DNA from: an uncultured Bacteroidota bacterium
GTDB lineage: Bacteria; Bacteroidota; Bacteroidia; Chitinophagales; Chitinophagaceae
Length of the DNA stretch: 64,000 nt
Assembly: GCA_903835005.1 (NCBI GenBank)
Contig: CAILLK010000157.1
Coordinates: 26,036-90,035, forward strand
Direction: 5' to 3'
A program made the position numbers and the translations under genes. Positions 18,749-26,206 of the stretch are shown in pieces. Position 1 is the first letter of the stretch. The number at the start of each line of letters is the position of its first letter. The notes under the pieces were generated by a model that worked only from the letters and a program-made list of their open reading frames with translations, was not told the DNA's origin and searched no databases.

Positions 18749-20431
18749 ATGAACAATTCAACCACAACAGTAATCAACCGTATCAGTGCCAGATGGTTCT
18801 TCCTGGTTTTCTGGTTGCTTACTTTTGTTATCTATATAGCTACTGCCAGGGCGGGCTGGGTGATAGATGGCGTTGGGTTTCTTTACAATATGAAGCACCA
18901 GGGTTTTTGGGATTTCATCAACCGAACTTATTCCCAGGATCAGAGTTTTTACCAGGTACTAACCCTGCATTACTATATATTCTATAAGATATGGGGCTTA
19001 AATCCCTGGATGTGGGGCTTATTGTATGTCACTCTTCATGCTTTGAATGTTTATCTTTTGTTCCTGATAAGCAAAAATATCCTGTCTGATTCAGGGGTTG
19101 GCAACAGCAGAGTCATTGCCTTAGCTGGCTCATTGCTTTTCATTGTTGCTCCTCATATCTCAGAGATATTGGTATGCCGGGCTTATTATCATTACCTGCA
19201 GTGTTTCTTTTTTATACTGCTTATTTTATATTGGGCGCAAAAATACCAGCACAATCCACGCCCAGGTTACATTGTTGGTTCATTAGCGCTGTTTGCTTTA
19301 TCCGTATTTACTTTAGAGGTTTTCTATATCATACCCATTTTGGTTGTGGCCATAGCCTTGTACTACCATTTTGTATTGGGGATAGAAAAAAAGATTTTCA
19401 GAAAAACAATTCTCTACTTTGTTATTGGTCAGGTCTTGTTGCTGATTGTATATTTCCTGGCTCTTTTTGCCAGGTTCAGACATCTGACTCCGCACAAAAT
19501 TGAAATAAATCAGGGGCCTCTCGATTATTTAACGAAGCTTCCGAAATACTTTTTCCATATCGTTTTACTAGGTCGTTATTTTTCGGCTGAGGTGAAGGAT
19601 AAGGTATATGCAATGTGCGGCTCCGGGTCTGTAATAATTATATTTTACGGGTTAATTGTTTATTACTTTGTTTATTTTATTTCCCGTTTCAATACCATTA
19701 CTAATTATGGCAAAGCTATATTTCTGTTTTTTATTCTCGCTTTAATTAATGTTTCCTTCCTGACCCCGCTGCCTTTCCCCGATTCTTCTCTGGAGGTATT
19801 CTACGACAGATACACCTATTTTACCGATGCCTTTGTCTATATCCTCCTGGCAATGATAGTTGTTAAGTACGTAAAAAACAAATACATCATCATCGGGCTT
19901 TTTTGTGTTTATGTAGATTTTAACCTCTATTTTACTATACAGGTAAATACTTACTGGATCCAATCCGATGCTATTAATAACCGGCTTTTGCGGAATTTCC
20001 CAGATTGTGGCAATAAAACAGTGCTCTTGTTAAATAACCCGGAAAACATGAATGGCGCGCCCATGATAGGCGCACAACCGGAAGGCATTTTTAAGGGTAT
20101 GCTCGAAATATATACGGGCAGGACTGTACCTAATACAATTTACGATGTGGCATCGTACAATATGAACGCTGATTATAACGGCGCACATGTTACCGTAATC
20201 AACGATACCACATTGATGGTAGTATTAAATCATGGAGGCACATGGTGGTGGTATGAGGGTCATGGGGCGGTAAATTATGAGACACCAGACTATAAAACTG
20301 ATTTCAAAACGGTTGGTATGCGCTATGATATTACCCTTAAGCGCCCTGCCGGTAACTATCTTATCCTCTACAGTGTAGGAGATAAATGGAAGACAGTGGA
20401 TATGAGCCTGAAGAATAAACAACAGGATTAA
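18749..20431 (+). CDS. GT-C-like membrane glycosyltransferase candidate, array copy 5
   Basis: The 560-residue copy is the most divergent. Asp40 lies in RAGWVIDGVGF. The SEV block is changed to SEILVCRAYYHYLQ (Cys for Trp), then LGRYFSAEVK and DRYTYFTDAF. The C-terminal domain has NGAHVTVINDT, NHGGTWWWYEGHGA (His-Gly instead of Gln-Trp), MRYDITLKRPAGNY and LYSVGDKWKTVDM. TM count and length match the others, so the fold should be kept while the C-terminal domain surface is altered. ATG start, 35 bases after copy 4. It closes the array; a permease on the same strand follows after 52 bases. Confidence 0.65.
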   Translation: MNNSTTTVINRISARWFFLVFWLLTFVIYIATARAGWVIDGVGFLYNMKHQGFWDFINRTYSQDQSFYQVLTLHYYIFYKIWGLNPWMWGLLYVTLHALNVYLLFLISKNILSDSGVGNSRVIALAGSLLFIVAPHISEILVCRAYYHYLQCFFFILLILYWAQKYQHNPRPGYIVGSLALFALSVFTLEVFYIIPILVVAIALYYHFVLGIEKKIFRKTILYFVIGQVLLLIVYFLALFARFRHLTPHKIEINQGPLDYLTKLPKYFFHIVLLGRYFSAEVKDKVYAMCGSGSVIIIFYGLIVYYFVYFISRFNTITNYGKAIFLFFILALINVSFLTPLPFPDSSLEVFYDRYTYFTDAFVYILLAMIVVKYVKNKYIIIGLFCVYVDFNLYFTIQVNTYWIQSDAINNRLLRNFPDCGNKTVLLLNNPENMNGAPMIGAQPEGIFKGMLEIYTGRTVPNTIYDVASYNMNADYNGAHVTVINDTTLMVVLNHGGTWWWYEGHGAVNYETPDYKTDFKTVGMRYDITLKRPAGNYLILYSVGDKWKTVDMSLKNKQQD

Positions 20432-20483
20432 ATTTAATGTATTAAAATTAGCTAATTAAATAAATGGATTCCAATCCGCCAAT

Positions 20484-21827
20484 TTGAAAGTATCAAACGA
20501 ACATAAACTAGAGCGGGGCCTCTCCCTCGGCCAGGCCACAGCTATCAATATGATAGATATGGTAGGCATTGGGCCGTTTGTTACCATGTCCATCATAGTA
20601 GGGTTTATGCATGGGCCGGGCAGCGTCTTTGCGTGGCTGCTGGGCGCCTTGCTGGCCTATATGGATGGCATGGTATGGTCTGAACTGGGCGCTAAGTGGC
20701 CGGAGGCTGGTGGCAGCTATGTATTTCTCCGCAAGCTTTACGGAGATATGAAGCTGGGCAAACTCATGTCCTTCCTGTTTATCTGGCAAACTACTATACA
20801 GGCACCCCTGGTAATAGCCAGTGGCGCTATCGGCTTCTCCAAATACTTTTCCTACCTCATTCCCCTCACCGATATCCAGAAGAAAATGGTAAGCGGCACA
20901 CTGGTAATATTATTGGTAGCCTTGCTTTATCGTAATATCAAAAGCATAGGCAAGATATCAGTGGTGCTGTGGATCATTACAGGTGGCACTATCCTCTGGC
21001 TCATTGGTTCAGGATTCGGACATTTCAATGCGCATCAGGCATTCAACTGGCACTTCGAGGGTTTTGATGGCAGCTTGCTGCTGTTTGCTGCATTGGGTCG
21101 GTCTTCGCTCAATGCTGTTTATTCTTACCTGGGTTATTACAATGTCTGTCACCTGGGGGCAGAGATCAAAGACCCTGCGCGCAATATTCCCCGCGCCATT
21201 ATTTATTCTATCACCGGTATAGCCATCCTTTACCTGGGCATGCAAACCATGATCCTCGGTGTACTGCCATGGGAAACGGTTGCTAATTCCGACTTTGTAG
21301 CCAGCCTCTATTTCGAGACCATCTACAACAGCCATCTGGTGGGCCAGGTAGCCACATTTCTGATACTCATTATCGCATTGGCATCCTTGTTCTCAGCCAT
21401 CCTTGGTTACTCCCGCATCCCTTACGCCGCCGCCCTCAATGGCGATTTCTTCAGCATATTCGGGCGGGTGCATCCCCGGCACAACTTCCCGCACATTTCC
21501 CTTCTGGCAATCGGGGGCATGGGCTTTATCTTCAGTTTATTGTTCCGGCTGGGCGATGTCATAACCGCCATCCTCATGATGCGCATCCTTATCCAGTTTG
21601 TATCTCAGTCGGTCGGTGTTATCATCTGGCATTACCGGAAGCCGCACGAAGACCGCCCGTTCAAAATGCCCCTCTTCCCAATCCCTGCTATATTGAGCAT
21701 ACTCATCTGGATGTTTATATTTTTTAGTAACGACCCTAAGTTTATTTTGGGTGCATTAGTAATTATCGGAAGTGGCTTGGTGGTTTATTATGTGCGGGAT
21801 AGATTGACATATAGTAACCGGATATGA
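20484..21827 (+). CDS. APC-superfamily amino acid permease
   Basis: The 447-residue protein has about 12 TM helices and the APC signature near the N-terminus: MVGIGPFVTMSIIV in TM1, and WSELGAKWPEAGGSYVFLR in the TM2-3 region, typical of the amino acid/polyamine family. It should import or exchange amino acids across the inner membrane; the substrate is not readable. The start is TTG 20484, and the only ATG nearby (20464) is out of frame. The stop overlaps the next start as ATGA, yet the downstream FRG gene is much more AT-rich, so the coupling may be recent. Confidence 0.88.
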   Translation: MKVSNEHKLERGLSLGQATAINMIDMVGIGPFVTMSIIVGFMHGPGSVFAWLLGALLAYMDGMVWSELGAKWPEAGGSYVFLRKLYGDMKLGKLMSFLFIWQTTIQAPLVIASGAIGFSKYFSYLIPLTDIQKKMVSGTLVILLVALLYRNIKSIGKISVVLWIITGGTILWLIGSGFGHFNAHQAFNWHFEGFDGSLLLFAALGRSSLNAVYSYLGYYNVCHLGAEIKDPARNIPRAIIYSITGIAILYLGMQTMILGVLPWETVANSDFVASLYFETIYNSHLVGQVATFLILIIALASLFSAILGYSRIPYAAALNGDFFSIFGRVHPRHNFPHISLLAIGGMGFIFSLLFRLGDVITAILMMRILIQFVSQSVGVIIWHYRKPHEDRPFKMPLFPIPAILSILIWMFIFFSNDPKFILGALVIIGSGLVVYYVRDRLTYSNRI

Positions 21828-23350
21828 AAATTAATCTTGACGATACAGACATTTTTGTAAAAGATGTTTTTGAGGCAGTGAAAGTCGCAAAATGTCTAAA
21901 GGAAACAGGTAGGTGCGATTTATTTAGAGGGCAGATTGAAAGCTATCCACTTGTCCCTGGCTTCTTTCGATCTAATACTAACCAAGAAACGGAAATAAAT
22001 CGTTTAAATAAATTCGCTGGCTGGATTGAATCAATTCCAGAATTGAAGTCATTTCACGGTAATGTTGATCAGATAACTGCAGTTGCTCAGCACTATGGAA
22101 TGAAAACGCATTTTCTTGATTTTACCAGAAATCCAGAAATTGCGGGTTTTTTTGCTTCAGATGGGGACAAAAGAGAAGACATAAAATACAGTACGATTGT
22201 GTGTGCTAATCAGGAAGTATTTACAAAATCGTGGGCGGGGATAAAATATAAAGATTCTGGAATTTTAACGAGAATAGTTGATATCGACATTCGTAATTTA
22301 TGGCGTCTTCATTCTCAAGACGGAGTATTTATTGATGTTAGAATACCCCCAGATACTCTTGAGGCTTTTTCATTTTTTAGACACATATATTTCCCATACA
22401 CAGTTCAATATGATTTGGTAAGTGACGATAAAATTTATCCATTGGAAAAGAGCCATTTAGAAATATTGATCGATGAATACTTTTATCTTGAATTTTGGGA
22501 AAATGAAATGAAAGAGCAAACAAAAAATTATGACGTAGTTATTGATTTTTCACAATCAAAAGAAGTTTTTGGTAGAGCAAATGCGTTCGTCTCAAATGCT
22601 CTTCCAAATCATCATCCAAGTTGGAATATAGAACATATTGAGGAATGGTTGAAGGAGCCAAACGAACAGTATCAACATATATTTTCTGGTATTTCAATTA
22701 CAATTGTAATCAACAGAAATTTGTCTATCCGTGAACTTGCAAACTACATAAAGGGGGTAATTCATGATATATTAAGTACAAATAGTGAGTACAGAGCAAA
22801 AAAATTAGGGTGGAATATTATTGATCAGGATGGAAAATTGGTGACAGTTGATAAGAGACAACTGGAGATTTTGGACGATGATACGTACCCTCAAATTGAA
22901 TGTGGTCAATATGTCTCTATTTTGTGGGAGGGGTTAAGGAGGTTGCCATATTCTGATGATCAAATTGCAAAGTGTATTGCTAATTATATTGTTTTTGGAA
23001 TTTTTGACGAGATAGGTATTTCCGACCTGTTAGGAGAGCATACCGGAGTTGAATTCACTACGGGTACCTCAATCAATAGCGGTTATGTTTCTGATGAGTC
23101 ATTTTTGACATGTTTACGGCCTGATTTTATGGATTTACTAATCGACGAAGAGCGAGTGAAAATAACCAATTCGGAAATCAAACTTTATAATATATTAATG
23201 ATATTGAGTGACCCCAGAAGCTTATTTGAGTTTACATCGTTTGTTGATTTATTTGTTCAGCAAATAATACCAATCCAGGCTTTGTACAAGCGGGAAAATG
23301 ATGTAATAATATTTTCGCCGGTTAGGCTGGAAATTTTCGGTTTGCTTTGA
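21824..23350 (+). CDS. FRG-domain protein
   Basis: The 508-residue soluble protein has an N-terminal FRG domain: DLFRGQIESYPLVPGFFRS (about 28-48), a spaced Glu/Asn region, and AVAQHYGMKTHFLDFTRNP followed by EIAGFFAS (about 86-111), the conserved second half. The FRG domain is named for its Phe-Arg-Gly motif and its biochemical activity is not established. FRG genes are often accessory and occur in mobile or defence-like settings. Residues after about 215 show no recognisable domain. Codon use is strongly AT-rich compared with both neighbours, which suggests acquisition by transfer. It overlaps the permease by 4 bases and converges on an antitoxin-like gene. Confidence 0.75.
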   Translation: MKINLDDTDIFVKDVFEAVKVAKCLKETGRCDLFRGQIESYPLVPGFFRSNTNQETEINRLNKFAGWIESIPELKSFHGNVDQITAVAQHYGMKTHFLDFTRNPEIAGFFASDGDKREDIKYSTIVCANQEVFTKSWAGIKYKDSGILTRIVDIDIRNLWRLHSQDGVFIDVRIPPDTLEAFSFFRHIYFPYTVQYDLVSDDKIYPLEKSHLEILIDEYFYLEFWENEMKEQTKNYDVVIDFSQSKEVFGRANAFVSNALPNHHPSWNIEHIEEWLKEPNEQYQHIFSGISITIVINRNLSIRELANYIKGVIHDILSTNSEYRAKKLGWNIIDQDGKLVTVDKRQLEILDDDTYPQIECGQYVSILWEGLRRLPYSDDQIAKCIANYIVFGIFDEIGISDLLGEHTGVEFTTGTSINSGYVSDESFLTCLRPDFMDLLIDEERVKITNSEIKLYNILMILSDPRSLFEFTSFVDLFVQQIIPIQALYKRENDVIIFSPVRLEIFGLL

Positions 23351-23361
23351 AAAATATTAAA

Positions 23362-23610
23362 TTATTTCTGAAACCATCTGCTATATTTTTCTACCATTTC
23401 TTCATGTGGTATTCCGCCGCCCGCTTCCGATTCTTTAAGGCTCATTTCAACCAATGCAATTACTTCATCCGGCATTTCATCCCACCAATCTTCGTTCGTT
23501 TCTTCCCACTGCTGTTTTTCCAATATCACCTTCACCATTCGCAAAGCCTTATCCCCGGCATGGTCTACCAATTCCTTTACATCTTCGCGCAAAATTTCTG
23601 TAGCTGACAT
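23362..23610 (-). CDS. Small antitoxin-like protein (orphan)
   Basis: The 82-residue acidic protein ends in GGGIPHEEMVEKYSRW, a C-terminal pattern common in small Bacteroidota addiction-module/antitoxin-like proteins (usually with I(P/S)HEEVMxKYxxW). Residues about 5-35 form an N-terminal helix. No RelE/ParE-type partner is encoded on either side: downstream on this strand lies the convergent FRG gene, 11 bases away, and upstream is the divergent hydrolase. It is therefore an orphan or a small regulator. A TAAATTTG box at 23628-23635 (minus) gives it its own promoter. The antitoxin assignment is tentative. Confidence 0.6.
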   Translation of the reverse strand: MSATEILREDVKELVDHAGDKALRMVKVILEKQQWEETNEDWWDEMPDEVIALVEMSLKESEAGGGIPHEEMVEKYSRWFQK

Positions 23611-23627
23611 AACAAATACTCTTTATA

Positions 23628-23635
23628 CAAATTTA
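23628..23635 (-). promoter_or_regulatory. Candidate TAnnTTTG promoter box for the antitoxin-like gene
   Basis: On the minus strand TAAATTTG lies 17 bases upstream of the ATG at 23610 and matches the -7 consensus. No -33 TTTG is visible. Confidence 0.45.
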
Positions 23636-23714
23636 CGAAAAACATTTTAAAATAATTCCCTGGTATAGTGTAATAAAATGATCCTTTACCTTACTAAAGT
23701 AATAAACACTTTAT

Positions 23715-24602
23715 ATGGTCAGGCTATTCTTTAAGTACGCAACATTCATCGTTGCCTATATCTTTTTCACAACAATTTCAATTGCGGCCCCTGCACCACC
23801 TGATGCCTTTCAGGTAAAAGTAACCGGCAAGGGCCAGCCCATAATATTCATACCCGGAGCCACCTGCGGCGGAGATGAGTGGGATGCCACTATCACACAT
23901 CTGGCCGGCAAATACCAATGTCATGTGCTCACTTTAGCTGGTTATGCCGGAGTCCCTGGCCTGCCAAACGGGCCCTATTTAGAGCGGGTAAGGAAACAAC
24001 TCATCGAATATATTAATGACAATCACCTGGAACAAGTAATCTTGGTGGGCCATAGCATTGGCGGGTATCTTTCACTTTACCTGGCATCCGAAATGAAAGA
24101 CCATCTGGCGAAAATCTTCGTTGTAGATGCCATGCCTTTTTTCGCCGGTGCACAAAATCCAAATGCACCCGATACCTTCAGCGAAAGCCAGGCACAAAGA
24201 ATGCTGGCCATGTACAACGGCATGGACGACAATGCCCTGAAAGCCAGCCAATACAATACCGCCAAATTCCTGTGCCGCGACTCCACCTACTGGGACAAAA
24301 TAGCAACCTGGGGAGCGCAATCCGACAGGAGGACAATGGCCTATACCATGTCGGAAATGCTGGGCGGTGATATCCGTAAAAAAATAGCTGCCATCAATAT
24401 TCCTGTTCTCGTTTTGGGCGCATTCTGTAAAATGCCCCAATACCCTGGTTTTACCCGCGAATCTGTTGTAAAAACCTATTCCGATCAATACAAGGCATGC
24501 AGTAAGTGCACTGTACATGTTAGTGAAGATAAAGCCCGGCATTTTATTATGTTTGATGCGCCTGAGTGGTATTTTGCAGAATTGGATTCTTTCCTGAAAT
24601 AA
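23715..24602 (+). CDS. Exported alpha/beta hydrolase
   Basis: The 295-residue protein has a signal peptide (FFKYATFIVAYIFFTTISIAA) and an alpha/beta-hydrolase fold: oxyanion strand IIFIPGATCGGDEW, nucleophile elbow VGHSIGGY with Ser114, and late catalytic His276 in KARHFIMFDAPEWY. Two Cys near 257-260 (CSKC) could form a disulfide, consistent with a periplasmic location. The substrate is unknown. It is followed after 13 bases by an ECF sigma factor and a membrane protein, a common Bacteroidota stress-cassette layout, so it may belong to that regulon. Confidence 0.85.
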   Translation: MVRLFFKYATFIVAYIFFTTISIAAPAPPDAFQVKVTGKGQPIIFIPGATCGGDEWDATITHLAGKYQCHVLTLAGYAGVPGLPNGPYLERVRKQLIEYINDNHLEQVILVGHSIGGYLSLYLASEMKDHLAKIFVVDAMPFFAGAQNPNAPDTFSESQAQRMLAMYNGMDDNALKASQYNTAKFLCRDSTYWDKIATWGAQSDRRTMAYTMSEMLGGDIRKKIAAINIPVLVLGAFCKMPQYPGFTRESVVKTYSDQYKACSKCTVHVSEDKARHFIMFDAPEWYFAELDSFLK

Positions 24603-24615
24603 ATTAACAGTACAG

Positions 24616-25119
24616 TTGCAGCAACACAAAGACCTATTCAATGATATAGTTCAGCAGAACCGATCAGCTATCTACCGTATCTGTAAAGCCTATCTGTATG
24701 ATCAATCGCACATCGATGATCTGTACCAGGAGATATTGCTGCAGGTTTGGAAAAGCCTGGATAGCTACAAGGGCAATGCAAACATCAGTACGTGGATATA
24801 CCGGATCGCGGTGAATACGGCAATCACGTACAATACGCAACATAAGAAAACCCGCCTTAATGAATTGCCTGAACATGCTGAAATTGCAGATGAACCACAA
24901 ACGGCTGCTAAAGAAAAAGAATCGCTGCTTACCAATCTGACCAATGCCATTAATCGGCTTGAAGAGCACGACCGCATCATTATCTCGCTTGTGCTCGAGG
25001 GTCTGAGTTACAAAGAAATTGCGGAGATCACCGGAGGCAATACCAATAACATTGGTGTCAGGATTGCCCGTATAAAAACGAGATTATTGAAGTTAATGGA
25101 AAATCAAAACGATGAGTGA
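24616..25119 (+). CDS. ECF-type RNA polymerase sigma factor
   Basis: The 167-residue sigma-70 factor contains only regions 2 and 4. Region 2 includes HIDDLYQEILLQVWKSLDSY and STWIYRIAVNTAI. Region 4 includes EEHDRIIISLVLEGLSYKEI and the recognition helix GGNTNNIGVRIARIKTRL. It starts with TTG at 24616, as there is no in-frame ATG before region 2. It shares one base with the next gene (TGATG) and is thus coupled to a four-TM protein that may hold it at the membrane. It probably directs transcription of a small envelope-related regulon; its promoters are not identifiable here. Confidence 0.92.
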   Translation: MQQHKDLFNDIVQQNRSAIYRICKAYLYDQSHIDDLYQEILLQVWKSLDSYKGNANISTWIYRIAVNTAITYNTQHKKTRLNELPEHAEIADEPQTAAKEKESLLTNLTNAINRLEEHDRIIISLVLEGLSYKEIAEITGGNTNNIGVRIARIKTRLLKLMENQNDE

Positions 25120-25721
25120 TGGACTTTGATGAACTGCAGAAAAACTGGCAGGCACAGCCAATTAATATGCCTGAAAACTGGCTATCCATAAATGCCGGAC
25201 TAACCGAACAATGGCACAAACAGCAACGCAGTGTTTTGCGAAGCAACCTGTTTACAACAATTGGTTTCGCAGGTGCCGTTATCAATTTTGTATGGGTGTA
25301 TATTACTTTTCACAAAGGACATACTGTTTTCTTTGGCGGCAGTCTTTTATTTATGTCTGTTTTATTGGTTGTCTACCTGGGGGTACTCTGGCAAGGTTAT
25401 GCGCTCAAAAAAAATGATCCCACTGTTTCCAGCATGGTGTATATAAACCAATCTATAAAAAAACTCGTATGGCGCCGGAAAACCATAACGCACTTTGGCT
25501 GGATCTATGCAATACTGTTGTGGGCCGCACTGATGTTGTATATGCAGGAAGTAACAACCGGGGGCTCACTGGCATTCAGGATTGGTGCGCCATTAGTTAC
25601 AACCGTTTATATTTTCGGCATTATGATTATTGTGAGAAAAACCAAACAAAAAAAGCAACTAAAAAAAATAGACTCGCTGATTACAGATTTGCAGGTTCTG
25701 AGGGAGAAAATGGAAGCGTGA
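25119..25721 (+). CDS. Four-TM membrane protein paired with ECF sigma factor
   Basis: The 200-residue protein starts MDFDELQKNWQAQP, an N-terminal pattern common in Bacteroidota proteins encoded beside ECF sigma factors. It has four predicted TM helices (about 45-63, 68-88, 125-143, 155-172) and a Lys-rich tail ending in a short coiled coil. I recognise no enzymatic motif. Position and coupling to the sigma gene suggest an anti-sigma or signal-relay role, but it lacks a visible anti-sigma zinc motif. ATG 25119 overlaps the sigma stop by one base; the frame also has a GTG at 25116. Confidence 0.7.
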   Translation: MDFDELQKNWQAQPINMPENWLSINAGLTEQWHKQQRSVLRSNLFTTIGFAGAVINFVWVYITFHKGHTVFFGGSLLFMSVLLVVYLGVLWQGYALKKNDPTVSSMVYINQSIKKLVWRRKTITHFGWIYAILLWAALMLYMQEVTTGGSLAFRIGAPLVTTVYIFGIMIIVRKTKQKKQLKKIDSLITDLQVLREKMEA

Positions 25722-26206
25722 AAATTTTATCTACCTTCCTGGGTTACCCCGTCAGTCTGTTAAACTAGTAATTCTTGCTACTCTGCTTCAATCATCACGG
25801 GTTTCAGCGATTTCAGGAGCTGTTTCAGCGCCCGGATAAACAATTCCAAATGGGCAATTTATCGCTTATAAACCGGGGCAATTCGCTAAGTACAAGGAAA
25901 GTATTATCGCTGTTTTTATAATATTTGCAGGGCCTGAAAATGTGCCCAATTATAGGATCTGAAGGGCTAATCCGGCAATTCATACTGAAATATTTATAAA
26001 CTGATTTTGCTGTCTTTACTTCAGGCAAATACAGAATAAATTTTTTATATACCAAATACTGAATTGCTTAAGTATACCTGTGTAAAGCAACATACCGACT
26101 TTATGACCCCGGTCATCAATTAAATCCCATATTTCATTTATCTTTGCGGCTCATTTTCACCAGACTTTCTGCTTATTACTAAAGACTAAAAACTTTATAC
26201 TGTTTT
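25722..26206. other. Intergenic region before gcvP
   Basis: This AT-rich stretch of 485 bases has no convincing gene. The only longer frame (25825-26055, minus, 76 codons) has no start signal or coding character. The right end holds the gcvP promoter-like box. Confidence 0.6.
26139..26146 (+). promoter_or_regulatory. Candidate gcvP promoter box
   Basis: TATCTTTG is an exact match to the Bacteroidota -7 consensus, 60 bases upstream of the gcvP ATG. The leader of about 50 bases shows no glycine-riboswitch-like structure. Confidence 0.55.

Larger units (their letters stand above)
11855..20431 (+). other. Five-copy tandem array of paralogous GT-C-like membrane protein genes
   Basis: Five head-to-tail paralogues of 560-573 residues occupy 8.6 kb with gaps of at most 51 bases (one 17-base overlap). 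All share: a first extracytoplasmic loop with (A/G)G-x-V-x-D; a CPHxSEVxxWxxxxHY block; LGRFF; DRYTY; and a C-terminal domain with DGAHV, NDS, NQWGTWW, GHWY, LKHPA and YLLLYQ. Divergence between copies is high enough that each may have its own specificity. Confidence 0.9.

Noticed and set aside
24072..24641. 189-codon minus-strand frame
   Set aside because: It is antisense to the alpha/beta hydrolase, which has clear motifs and a signal peptide.
25825..26055. 76-codon minus-strand frame before gcvP
   Set aside because: No start signal, family similarity or coding composition.
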